From positions 1 through 9,415 of the forward strand of contig DATGMB010000085.1 in assembly GCA_035293845.1 (NCBI GenBank): a DNA stretch of 9,415 nucleotides, given 5' to 3'. Source of the DNA: DATGMB01 sp035293845 (GTDB lineage: Bacteria; Acidobacteriota; Terriglobia; Bryobacterales; Bryobacteraceae). Made by a program: the position numbers and the translations under genes. Of this stretch, positions 1 through 6,890 are shown one piece after another; position 1 is the stretch's first letter; every line of letters starts with the position of its first letter. Below the pieces are notes generated by a model, which had not been told where the DNA came from, did no database searches, and saw only the letters and a list, made by a program, of their open reading frames with translations.

Positions 1-2508
1 GATAATTACAACTTCTATCAGCGCCTCGCCGCGCTCGCGATCAACTCCACCTTCGGCGCATCGGCGTTCAACGAGGTGCGCTTCGGGTTCAGCCGGCCGG
101 AGAGCAGCTTCCTGCCTCCGCCCTTCGAGCGCACGTTCAACGTCTACTTCCCCGGCGTCGGCAACCAGGCGGCGAATCCCACCAATGGAATCTCCAACCC
201 CGAGTACGCCTTCGACCCGCAGGGCCGGCTTTCGCCCTTCTATTCGCTGGCCGATAACTTCACCAAAGTCAAGGGGCCCCACACCATCAAGGCCGGCATG
301 CTGATCAGCTCCGCCTCCACGCACCGGTTCAACGATTTCGCCGGCGGCTCCGGCGTCAACGGCGGCGTGATCCCGGTGGTGGCTCTCGGGAGCAACGCCA
401 CCAACAGCGACGGTCTGTCGAGTTGCGCGGGATTCCCCAGCCTGCCCGCGGGAACGACCGGCAGCAACATCTGCACGCGCGCGCAAACGATCTACGCATC
501 GCTCGTGGGCCTGGTGAACAACATTTCGCAGACGTACAACGCGGTTCCCGGTCAGGGCTACGTCTCGGGTCTGACCGACGCCTTCTTCATCCGCGAGCGC
601 TCGTACAATTTCTACGGCCAGGATAGCTGGCGGGTCCGCCCGTCCCTCACCGTAACCGCCGGCGTGCGCTGGGAGGTCGTGCCCGCGCCGGATATGGTCA
701 ACAAGCGCATGCTGGTGCCCGCCAACGAACTCGGCGACACGACGCCCTACGGTCCGCTGTTTCAGCCGAGCTCCACCGTCACCTACGCCAGCCTGCTCGC
801 GAACCTCAAATCGACCACCCAGCTTGTGCCGGGTGGCGCCAGTAACGGCAATCCATTTTGGGCAACCCGCTACAACAACTTCGCGCCTTCGATTGGCGTC
901 GCCTGGCAGATCGACCCCAAGACCGTGCTGCGCGCCGGATACTCGATCAGCTTCGTGCGCGACACCCTGACGATCATCAGCAACGTCACGACCAGCAACC
1001 TCGGCCTGCACACCGGCGTGGCCGTCAGTCCGGCCGCCGGGGACCCGCTCGCGGTGCTGAACCCGAACGTGAATCAGGTCCAGCCCCCGCCGCCCTTCCA
1101 GGTGCCGCAATCGCAATACAACAACTTCCTCGCCAGTTTCTCCTCTACCGGCGGATCGGGCATTTACGCCATCGATCCGAACCTGAGAACGCCCTATGTG
1201 CAGCAGTGGTCGTTCGGTGTCCAGCGGGAGATCAGCGGCTCCACGGTTCTGGAGGCGCGATACGTCGGCAATCACGCCACCGGCCTGTACCGCGGCAACG
1301 ATCTCGACCAGCCCGACGTAACGCCCGCGCTCCTCGCTGAGTTCCAGCAGGCGGCCACCAACCTCTCGATCTGCACCGCCAACCGCGCGGCGTGCACGGG
1401 CTCGGCCTCGGGGACGCCCCGCTTCGACAATCGCGGGCTGCCGGGACAGGGTCCGCTGCCGGTGCTGGAGAAGATGGGATTCCCCACGTCGTTTTACTCG
1501 AACAGCACCTTCACCAATACCTTCAACGCCGGTCAGCAGGCGCCCGGCCAGTTCTGGTTTCTGGTGAGCAACAACTGCACGCAGCAGCTCCTGCGCGGCA
1601 CGGGATGCGCGGGCCTCGGCAGCTTTCCGGCGAACTTCTTCCTGCCGAATCCCTTCACCGCATTCGACCGCGTCTTCACCAACGGCATGATGTCCACGTA
1701 CGATGCGCTGCAGGTCGAGCTGCGGCGAAGCCTGGCGCGCGGCCTGCAGGTGCAGGCCAACTATACGTGGTCCAAGGTGCTGTCCAACTCGGGCATCACG
1801 GGCTCGCAGAGCGAGCTCGATTCCACGCTCGACTTCAACCAGCCGAGGTACGACCGAACCCGCGCGAGTTTCGACGTTCATCACACCCTGCACCTGAACG
1901 CCGTCTACGAATTTCCGGTCGGCCGCGGCCGCCGTTGGCTTTCGGGCGGTGTCCTCGGCCGCGTGCTTGAAGGCTGGCAGACCGGCGGCCTCTGGACGTC
2001 GCGCTCCGGCATTCCGATGACGTTCGTCTCCGGCCTTGGCACAATCAACCGCACGGGCAACTCCGGGAACAATCCCGCGGTCGCGGTGGGGATGAGCGAC
2101 GCGGCCGCGTGCAGCGCCGTCGGGGTATACGAGGACCCGCTGCGCGGCGCGCTCTACGTGCCGCCGAGCTTCATCAGCTTCAACAATTCGGCGGGCGCGG
2201 CTCGTGGCGCCACGCTGGGCGCCAATCCCGCGGTCCTGGTCAATCCCGGACCGGGATCGCTGGGAGATCACGGCCTCTACAGAGGCTGCTCCGGACCGCA
2301 GCTCCACCAGATCGACATGAACTTCGTCAAGAAGACCCGTATCAAAGAGCGGGTCACCTTCGAGATCCGCGCCGAGATGTTCAACATCTTCAACCACCCG
2401 AACTTCAGCGCGCCGGCGTCCCCCAACATCAACAACGCCGGTTTCGGCGCCCTCACGTCGACATTTACCGCGCGGGAGATTCAGTTCAACGGGCGGCTGA
2501 GTTTCTAG
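1..2508 (+). CDS. TonB-dependent receptor, Oar-like, C-terminal part (5' end outside window)
   Basis: This frame is open from the first base and ends at TAG 2506-2508, giving 835 residues. The GTG at 76 is internal, because the reading continues upstream of it with similar barrel-type sequence. The protein is the beta-barrel part of a large outer-membrane receptor of the Oar/TonB-dependent type common in Acidobacteriota, which imports or binds bulky substrates using TonB energy. Visible family signatures are NFYGQDSWRVRP (about residues 203-214), TPYVQQWSFGVQRE (near 400), EGWQTGGLW (near 656) and FNIFNHPNFSAP (near 793). It ends in FNGRLSF, the C-terminal Phe expected for insertion by the Bam machinery. 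The carboxypeptidase-like N-terminal domain, the TonB box and the plug lie outside the window, so neither the start nor the substrate can be judged. Eight cysteines fall in four close pairs (see findings). The family call is secure; the substrate is unknown. Confidence 0.93.
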   Translation, partial: DNYNFYQRLAALAINSTFGASAFNEVRFGFSRPESSFLPPPFERTFNVYFPGVGNQAANPTNGISNPEYAFDPQGRLSPFYSLADNFTKVKGPHTIKAGMLISSASTHRFNDFAGGSGVNGGVIPVVALGSNATNSDGLSSCAGFPSLPAGTTGSNICTRAQTIYASLVGLVNNISQTYNAVPGQGYVSGLTDAFFIRERSYNFYGQDSWRVRPSLTVTAGVRWEVVPAPDMVNKRMLVPANELGDTTPYGPLFQPSSTVTYASLLANLKSTTQLVPGGASNGNPFWATRYNNFAPSIGVAWQIDPKTVLRAGYSISFVRDTLTIISNVTTSNLGLHTGVAVSPAAGDPLAVLNPNVNQVQPPPPFQVPQSQYNNFLASFSSTGGSGIYAIDPNLRTPYVQQWSFGVQREISGSTVLEARYVGNHATGLYRGNDLDQPDVTPALLAEFQQAATNLSICTANRAACTGSASGTPRFDNRGLPGQGPLPVLEKMGFPTSFYSNSTFTNTFNAGQQAPGQFWFLVSNNCTQQLLRGTGCAGLGSFPANFFLPNPFTAFDRVFTNGMMSTYDALQVELRRSLARGLQVQANYTWSKVLSNSGITGSQSELDSTLDFNQPRYDRTRASFDVHHTLHLNAVYEFPVGRGRRWLSGGVLGRVLEGWQTGGLWTSRSGIPMTFVSGLGTINRTGNSGNNPAVAVGMSDAAACSAVGVYEDPLRGALYVPPSFISFNNSAGAARGATLGANPAVLVNPGPGSLGDHGLYRGCSGPQLHQIDMNFVKKTRIKERVTFEIRAEMFNIFNHPNFSAPASPNINNAGFGALTSTFTAREIQFNGRLSF

Positions 2509-2818
2509 GCCTGCGGTCCGTCTGAACGGCGGAAACGCCGGCCCGTTGGGGCGGGCCCGCGAAGAGTCCGGGTCGAGCGTCACCAGAATTCGACCTTCCG
2601 ACGGGCTGCCCGCGGCGGTGGTATCGCGTTTGGCAGGTCCTGCGGAGGTATTGACACAATGGTCCGCCAGCAAGCTTGGGAGCGGTTATCACGCCACCGC
2701 CGCACCTATTTCTCCCCTGCTTTCAATCACTTCCAGCCCCTACCCCCCAAATCCCCGACCCTCGTGTGCTATCCCTGAACCGCACGGCCACTGCCGGCTG
2801 CAGAGGAAAAACATCGTT
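2509..2818. other. Intergenic stretch between receptor and unknown-function gene
   Basis: These 310 nt show no convincing gene. The frame of the next gene stays open back to 2546, but the extra 91 residues have no protein-like pattern and would begin inside the hairpin loop at 2546. Apart from the hairpin there is a short perfect dyad, GCAGG-T-CCTGC (2633-2643). A TTGACA lies at 2651-2656 without a recognisable -10 at normal spacing. The stretch just before 2819 is C-rich and ends in a purine-rich ribosome-binding region. Confidence 0.6.
2537..2560 (+). terminator. GC-rich hairpin 28 nt after the receptor gene, possible terminator
   Basis: Arms GCCGGCCCG (2537-2545) and CGGGCCCGC (2552-2560) pair with one C-C mismatch around the loop TTGGGG. 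It lies just downstream of the receptor stop codon, where a terminator is expected. No T-run follows (next bases gaagagtccg), so it is not a canonical intrinsic terminator and could instead stabilise the 3' end. Confidence 0.4.
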
Positions 2819-3556
2819 ATGGCATCCGAGAAACAGATCGCGGCCAACCGCCGCAACGCGCAAAAGTCCACCGGTCCCCGCACCCAGGCCGGCAAGGAAT
2901 ACTCCCGCATGAACGCCTTCCGTTCCGGGCTCTACTCCGAGAATCTCATCATCCGCGGCGAATACCCCGACGAGCTCGAAATGCTCACCGAAGACTACCA
3001 CCAGGAGTTCCAACCCGCCACGCCCCGCGAGCGCGATCTCGTCGACGCCATCGTCCGCAACGAGTGGGTCAGCCGCCGCATGGCCTTCGTCGAAGTCCAG
3101 CTCTGGGGCCACTACCACAAGGTCACCGCCGCCACCCCGCTCCGCAATCCGAAGGACGAACTTGACCGCAAGTTTCCCCTCGGTCAGGCGTTCCTCGCCC
3201 TCTCCAAGCCGCTTGAGCGCCTCCAGCGCCGCATCAACTCCCTCGAACGCTCCACCCGCGAAGCCCTCCGCGAACTCGCCGAACTCCGCGCCCAGCGGGA
3301 GGCCGTCGCCGGCGACCAGCCCGAACCGCCCGCCGACGAACCAGCCGAGCCGGAAGACCTCGCCTGCGCCGATCCCGCGCCAGAGCCGGTCTTGGAACCC
3401 GCTCCGCAAACCAATGATTCAGAACCCACTTCGGCCGAAATTGGCTTCGTTCCGTCAAACGCCGCGGAAGCCGTCATTCCGAACACCGCGCGCCCGTCCG
3501 CGTCCGAGCCGCCCTCCCCGTTGCCCCTGATCCCTGACCTCGCCCCCTCCGCCTGA
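2819..3556 (+). CDS. Unknown-function protein with NRRNAQKSTGPRT N-terminus and disordered tail
   Basis: Protein of 245 residues. I place the start at ATG 2819, not at the far end of the open frame, because recognisable sequence begins there (MASEKQIAANRRNAQKS) and AGAGGA (2802-2807) lies 11 nt upstream. Residues 9-40 carry the basic pattern NRRNAQKSTGPRT...GK...N.F.SGLYS, which I recall as recurring in uncharacterised acidobacterial and planctomycete proteins, often in many copies per genome; I know no function. Residues 50-125 look alpha-helical. Residues 130-162 are a Glu/Arg/Leu-rich likely coiled coil (ERLQRRINSLERSTREALRE). Residues 165-245 are rich in Pro, Glu, Ala and Ser and probably disordered. 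There is no signal peptide or membrane segment, so it is probably cytoplasmic. Basic N-terminus plus coiled coil would fit nucleic-acid binding, but that is a guess. It seems transcriptionally separate from the regulatory operon that follows. Confidence 0.8.
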   Translation: MASEKQIAANRRNAQKSTGPRTQAGKEYSRMNAFRSGLYSENLIIRGEYPDELEMLTEDYHQEFQPATPRERDLVDAIVRNEWVSRRMAFVEVQLWGHYHKVTAATPLRNPKDELDRKFPLGQAFLALSKPLERLQRRINSLERSTREALRELAELRAQREAVAGDQPEPPADEPAEPEDLACADPAPEPVLEPAPQTNDSEPTSAEIGFVPSNAAEAVIPNTARPSASEPPSPLPLIPDLAPSA

Positions 3557-3581
3557 GCGCACACCGAAATCCAAAATGCCC

Positions 3582-3610
3582 TTGACACCCGCGTCCGGCG
3601 ATGCTAGGTT
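3582..3610 (+). promoter_or_regulatory. Predicted sigma-70-type promoter of the BlaI-M56 operon
   Basis: A perfect -35 box TTGACA (3582-3587) is followed after 17 nt by a weak -10, TAGGTT (3605-3610; T1, A2 and T6 match). Transcription would begin near 3617, inside the palindrome 3609-3629, leaving a leader of about 32 nt with AGGAG (3636-3640) eight nt before the ATG. The 11-mer CCCTTGACACC spanning the -35 recurs upstream of the second BlaI gene at 8984-8994. Confidence 0.65.
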
Positions 3611-3629
3611 TTTAGCATGTTGCTAAAAA
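3609..3629. promoter_or_regulatory. Perfect 21-bp palindrome, probable BlaI-type operator
   Basis: Arms TTTTTAGCA (3609-3617) and TGCTAAAAA (3621-3629) are perfect reverse complements around TGT. The element overlaps the last bases of the predicted -10 and the predicted transcription start. It lies 20 bp before a gene for a BlaI-family winged-helix dimer, which is the usual place for an autoregulatory operator. The A/T-rich arms stand out in very GC-rich DNA. A hairpin in the leader RNA is an alternative reading, but the position argues for protein binding. Confidence 0.75.
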
Positions 3630-3648
3630 TTCAGCAGGAGCGGCGGCG

Positions 3649-4032
3649 ATGAGCGGCCCGGCCGGGCTCAGCCGGCGCGAACGGCAGATCATGGACATCC
3701 TCTACCAGCGCGGCAAAGCGTCGGCCGCGGAGGTCCGCGAAGCCATGGCGGATGCGCCCAGCTACTCGGCTGTCCGCGCCATGCTCCGCGTGCTGGAAGA
3801 GAAGGGCCACGTGCGCCACCAGGAGGAAGGCCTGAAGTACGTCTACGCTCCGGTGGTCGCGCGCGAGAAGGCCAAGCGGTCGGCCGTCAAGCATCTGCTG
3901 GAGACGTTCTTCGGCGGCTCGCCCGAGCAGGCCGTGGCCGCGCTGCTGGACGTATCCGGCACCAAACTGACGCAGGAGGAGCTCGACCGCATGGCGGAGA
4001 TGATCGAGAAAGCCAAGAAGGAGGGCAGATAA
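3649..4032 (+). CDS. BlaI/MecI-family transcriptional repressor
   Basis: This 127-residue protein matches the size and pattern of the BlaI/MecI/CopY family, dimeric winged-helix repressors that are inactivated when a partner M56 protease is triggered. Residues 7-72 form the DNA-binding domain (LSRRERQIMDILY, then SAAEVREAM). SYSAVRAMLRVLEEKGHV (38-55) is the recognition helix and the start of the wing, and KYVYAPV is the second wing strand. Residues 75-125 form the helical dimerisation part, with FFGGSPEQ at 87-94 and a basic C-terminus. ATG 3649 is preceded by AGGAG at 8 nt spacing. The stop is directly adjacent to the ATG of the next gene, and an M56 gene follows, so the pair is a repressor-protease unit. 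No Asn-Phe dipeptide like the cleaved bond of staphylococcal BlaI is present, so the processing site must differ. The regulated genes probably include its own operon. Confidence 0.92.
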   Translation: MSGPAGLSRRERQIMDILYQRGKASAAEVREAMADAPSYSAVRAMLRVLEEKGHVRHQEEGLKYVYAPVVAREKAKRSAVKHLLETFFGGSPEQAVAALLDVSGTKLTQEELDRMAEMIEKAKKEGR

Positions 4033-4926
4033 ATGAAAAAGTATGCTGCGATGGGCGCGGCCGCACTGGCCGCATTTCTGTTCATGTTGCGCGCGCAGGA
4101 GCCGCAGGTCGCGTTCCGCGCGCAGGCGCAAGCCGCGCCGCCTGCTCCAGCCCCGGCGGATGCTGCGGGCCTTGTGCGCGCCGGCGAGGCCGCGGTTCAG
4201 CACGGGCAGTTCAACCGCGCGGACGTCTATTACGCACAGGCCGCCGCGCTGCCGGATAGCGCGGTCGCCGGGCCGGCGCTGGTCTATCTCGGCGTGAAGG
4301 CCTACAAGGAGGGCGATACAGCCGGCGCGCAGGCGTTCTTCCAGCGCGTCCTGGCCATCGACACCACGAGCCCGCAGGCCGGCCGCGCGCTCATGTGGAT
4401 GGGCGTTATCGCTGCGCGCAACGATGGCGCGGCCGAGGCCGAATCGTACTACCAGCGCGCGCTCGCGGTCGAGCCTCCAGCTTCGATCGATGCCGCGGAC
4501 ACGCTCCGCAATTACGCCGCGCTGCTGCGCAAAACCAACCGCACGGTGGAAGCCCAATCGATCGAACAGCGCGCGGCGGACGTGCTCCGCCAGTTGCACC
4601 AGGCCCCGCAGGCGCAAACCCGCACGCTGCCCGCGGATGTGTATCGCACCGGCCCCGGCGTCACGCCGCCCAAGCTGCTCTACAAGGTCGAGCCGCAATA
4701 CACGCAGGAGGCCAGGAACGGCGGCCTTCAGGGCACCGTCGTGCTGTATGTCGAAATCGGCACAGACGGCATCGCGCGCAATATCGAGGTCGAGCGCAGC
4801 CTGGAGCCGGGGCTGGATGAAAAGGCCATCGAGGCGGTCAGCCAGTGGCGCTTTTCGCCGGGGATGAAAGACGGCGTACCCGCCACGATAGCGGCGAACA
4901 TCGAAGTGAATTTCCGATTGCAGTAA
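4033..4926 (+). CDS. Periplasmic TPR protein with TonB C-terminal domain
   Basis: Protein of 297 residues. The N-terminus (MKKYAAMGAAALAAFLFML) is a signal peptide or single membrane anchor, followed by an Ala/Pro-rich linker (about 30-43). Residues 46-190 are helical TPR-like repeats (for example PALVYLGVKAYKEGDTAGA and RALMWMGVIAARNDGAAEA). Residues 212-297 are a TonB C-terminal domain with its usual landmarks: PQYTQEAR, QGTVVLYVEI, GLDEKAIEAV, WRFSP, GVPA. Such domains contact outer-membrane receptors or the envelope from the periplasmic side. The linker is too short to span the periplasm as classical TonB does, and there is no classical ExbB-contact region, so energy transduction is doubtful. 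ATG 4033 directly abuts the repressor stop, with AGGAGG (4019-4024) inside the repressor gene at 8 nt spacing, so translation is coupled. The module from residue 46 onward is paralogous to the C-terminal part of the next protein. Domain calls are secure; the role is inferred. Confidence 0.88.
   Translation: MKKYAAMGAAALAAFLFMLRAQEPQVAFRAQAQAAPPAPAPADAAGLVRAGEAAVQHGQFNRADVYYAQAAALPDSAVAGPALVYLGVKAYKEGDTAGAQAFFQRVLAIDTTSPQAGRALMWMGVIAARNDGAAEAESYYQRALAVEPPASIDAADTLRNYAALLRKTNRTVEAQSIEQRAADVLRQLHQAPQAQTRTLPADVYRTGPGVTPPKLLYKVEPQYTQEARNGGLQGTVVLYVEIGTDGIARNIEVERSLEPGLDEKAIEAVSQWRFSPGMKDGVPATIAANIEVNFRLQ
4168..4923 (+). repeat. Copy A of a duplicated TPR-TonB_C module (free protein, residues 46-297)
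   Basis: This 252-residue segment begins GLVRAGEAAV and ends NFRLQ. It aligns end to end, with about one gap, to residues 393-643 of the M56 protein. Over the last 86 residues I count 56 identities by hand (about 65%). Runs such as LLYKVEP, GLDEKAIEA and IEVNFRL are identical in both. Confidence 0.85.
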
Positions 4927-4931
4927 GGAGG
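4925..4931 (+). promoter_or_regulatory. Strong ribosome-binding site fixing the GTG start of the M56 gene
   Basis: AAGGAGG overlaps the TAA stop (4924-4926) of the preceding gene and lies 5 nt before GTG 4937. No competing ATG sits at suitable distance, so this site supports the GTG start and suggests translational coupling. Confidence 0.75.
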
Positions 4932-4936
4932 CGGAC

Positions 4937-6868
4937 GTGATCCCCTACGCGGTGAAATCGACGGTGGTGCTGGCGGTGGCGGCCGCCATAGCTCTGATGT
5001 TGCGGCGGCGCTCGGCGGCGGCGCGGCACCTGGTATGGACGGCGGCCGTGGCCGCCCTGTTGGCGCTCCCGCCCGCGGCGTGGCTCATGCCCGCGCTGCG
5101 GCTGCCGTCGGCGCCCGCGGGGCCCATGGCGATGTTCCGCGTGCTCGCGACGGGGCAGGGAAGCAGCGCAGCGCCGGCGCCCTCCCGCCCCGGAGTTCCG
5201 CGGGCGCCGGAAACTGCGCCCCTTGGGCCATCCACCCTGGGGCTCGGCGCGGTAACGCTCATTTACGCCGCCGGAGCCGCCCTCGGCCTGCTGCAAATCC
5301 TGGCGGCGCTGGCGAACCTGCGGCGGCTGCGGCGCAAGTCGCGGCCGTTTCCGGATGCCGCCGTCGCCCGAGAACTCGCCGCCGCGCTCGGCATCGATCA
5401 TCCGGTCGAAATCCTGGAAGCCCCGCGCGGCAGCATGCCGATGACCTGCGGCATCCTGCGTCCCGCGGTGCTGATGCCGGCCGGAGCGGCGGAATGGGGC
5501 CCGGAGCGCGTGCGCGTAGTGCTGCTGCATGAGCTCGCGCACGTGCGCCGCGGCGATGTGGCGACCCACCTGCTCGGCCGCATCGCCCTCAGCCTGAACT
5601 GGTGGAATCCGCTGGCCTGGTTCGCATGGCGGGAATTCGTCAAGGAGCGGGAGCGCGCCACCGATGACCTGGTGCTCGCGGCGGGCGAGCGCCCGTCCGA
5701 CTACGCGCAGCACCTGCTGGAGATTGCGCGCGGATTCAAGCCCGCGCCGGCGACGGCCTGGGCCGCACTCGCGATGGCCCGCTGCAGCCAGCTCGAAGGG
5801 CGGTTGGTGGCGATCCTCGATGCCCGCGTGAACCGCCGGCCCGCGGGCCGGCGCGCGGCACTCGCAGCAGCGGCAGCGGCCGTGGCGCTCGCTGCGCCCT
5901 TCGCCGCGATCCAGGCGCAGGACCCGTCGCTGCCACCGGATGTGGACGCGACCATGCGCGCCGCCGCATCGCAGCGGAACTACGAAATGTTGGACCGCGC
6001 CGCGGCGGCCTATGAACAACGCGGACAATTCGATCTCGCCCGCAGGCTGCTCGAAAGCGCGGTGGCGATCCGCGAGCAAGTGGCAGGCGCGGGTAGCGCG
6101 GCGGATGTGGCCGGCTTGGTGAATCTCGGCGATATCGCGGCGAAGCAGCGCAAGCCCGAAGACGCCGCGTCGTTCTACCGTCAGGCGCTCTCCTATGGCG
6201 ACCGCCGCGAGGCCGCGCCGGCGTTCTTCTTCTTCGGCGAAAGGGCCTATGCGGCGGGCGACGACGCGATCGCCGAAAACCTCTTTGACCGGTTGCGGCG
6301 TCTGGACCCGAACGGTCCGAAGACAGGGCCCGCGACAATGTGGCTTGCCATGATTCGCGAGCGGCAGGGACGCAACACGGAGGCGGCCGCATTGTTCCAG
6401 GAGGCGATCGGGCTCGAATCGGCGCAGCCGTATGAATTGTCCAACACGTTGAACAATTACGCCGGCTTCCTGCGGCGCCAGGGGCGGCAGGATGAGGCGG
6501 CGCATCTGGACCAGACCGCCGCGCAGGTCCGGCGCAACGCTCTGGCGCGACTCGGGACCCACGTCACCTCGACTCCTGGCGTCTACCGTGTCGGCAACGG
6601 CGTCACGGGGCCGCGACTCTTGTACAAGGTCGAACCCGATTACAGCCAGGAAGCGCGCGACGCGAAGTACCAGGGCACCGTCCTGGTGTACGTCGAGATT
6701 ACCCCGGACGGCCGGGCGACCAACATGCAGGTGGTGCGTGGACTCGGTATGGGCCTGGACGAAAAGGCCATCGAAGCCATCTCCAAGTGGAAATTCGCCC
6801 CCGGCACGAAGGACGGGGTCCCGGTCCCCGTCGCGGCTACCATCGAAGTGAACTTCCGGCTGCTGTAG
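4937..6868 (+). CDS. M56 (BlaR1-like) membrane metalloprotease with TPR-TonB_C sensor region
   Basis: Protein of 643 residues starting at GTG. Three N-terminal hydrophobic segments (about 4-21, 33-53 and 100-127) and a fourth (306-325) match BlaR1 topology. Between the third and fourth lies the M56 zinc protease, with HELAH at 198-202. E239, in ERERATDD, is the likely third zinc ligand, 41 residues after H198, the spacing I recall for BlaR1 (H201/E242). NWWNPLAW (221-228) is typical of M56. After the fourth helix, residues 345-535 are TPR-like repeats and 558-643 a TonB C-terminal domain, both predicted periplasmic. In the BlaR1 family, an outside signal activates the cytoplasmic protease domain, which ends repression by BlaI; the repressor encoded in the same operon is the obvious target. 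The penicillin-binding sensor of BlaR1 is absent, so the ligand is unknown. The gene starts 10 nt after the previous one. All catalytic residues look intact. Confidence 0.92.
   Translation: MIPYAVKSTVVLAVAAAIALMLRRRSAAARHLVWTAAVAALLALPPAAWLMPALRLPSAPAGPMAMFRVLATGQGSSAAPAPSRPGVPRAPETAPLGPSTLGLGAVTLIYAAGAALGLLQILAALANLRRLRRKSRPFPDAAVARELAAALGIDHPVEILEAPRGSMPMTCGILRPAVLMPAGAAEWGPERVRVVLLHELAHVRRGDVATHLLGRIALSLNWWNPLAWFAWREFVKERERATDDLVLAAGERPSDYAQHLLEIARGFKPAPATAWAALAMARCSQLEGRLVAILDARVNRRPAGRRAALAAAAAAVALAAPFAAIQAQDPSLPPDVDATMRAAASQRNYEMLDRAAAAYEQRGQFDLARRLLESAVAIREQVAGAGSAADVAGLVNLGDIAAKQRKPEDAASFYRQALSYGDRREAAPAFFFFGERAYAAGDDAIAENLFDRLRRLDPNGPKTGPATMWLAMIRERQGRNTEAAALFQEAIGLESAQPYELSNTLNNYAGFLRRQGRQDEAAHLDQTAAQVRRNALARLGTHVTSTPGVYRVGNGVTGPRLLYKVEPDYSQEARDAKYQGTVLVYVEITPDGRATNMQVVRGLGMGLDEKAIEAISKWKFAPGTKDGVPVPVAATIEVNFRLL
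6113..6865 (+). repeat. Copy B of the duplicated TPR-TonB_C module (M56 protein, residues 393-643)
   Basis: This 251-residue segment begins GLVNLGDIAA and ends NFRLL. It is collinear with copy A, including the linker VYR.G.GVT before the TonB_C domain. The M56 protein has one additional TPR-like segment before it (about residues 345-385) that the free protein lacks. Confidence 0.85.
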
Positions 6869-6877
6869 CCCGTGCGT

Positions 6878-6883
6878 TACAGT
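6878..6883 (+). promoter_or_regulatory. Possible -10 element (TACAGT) before the ATPase gene
   Basis: TACAGT matches TATAAT at four of six positions and ends 7 nt before ATG 6891, so transcription from it would begin at or next to the start codon (a leaderless mRNA). No good -35 is visible, and no Shine-Dalgarno sequence precedes this ATG. The gene may instead be read only from the upstream operon, whose last stop is 22 nt away. Confidence 0.25.
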
Positions 6884-6890
6884 GGTTTTT

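Noticed and set aside
76..78. GTG as the start of the receptor gene
   Set aside because: The same frame is open back to base 1 with barrel-like sequence, and a 5'-complete receptor would need a signal peptide and plug, which are absent here.
2651..2656. TTGACA as a promoter for the gene at 2819
   Set aside because: No -10-like hexamer is found 16-18 nt downstream (GCTTGG at 17 nt), so it is probably a chance match.
2723..3409. Minus-strand open frame (228 codons) opposite the NRRNAQKSTGPRT protein
   Set aside because: Its sequence is a low-complexity Gly/Val/Glu/Ala series, as expected from the complement of a C-rich gene; the plus-strand frame has a recognisable N-terminus and a ribosome-binding site.
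3631..4698. Minus-strand open frame (355 codons) opposite the repressor and TPR-TonB_C genes
   Set aside because: It covers two genes with strong family signatures and ribosome-binding sites, and its composition is Arg/Leu/Gly/Ala-rich without motifs.
4838..6562. Long minus-strand open frame (574 codons) opposite the M56 gene
   Set aside because: It is antisense to a gene with clear catalytic and domain motifs, is dominated by Arg, Gly, His and Gln runs, and shows no recognisable domain. This is typical of the mirror frame in GC-rich DNA.
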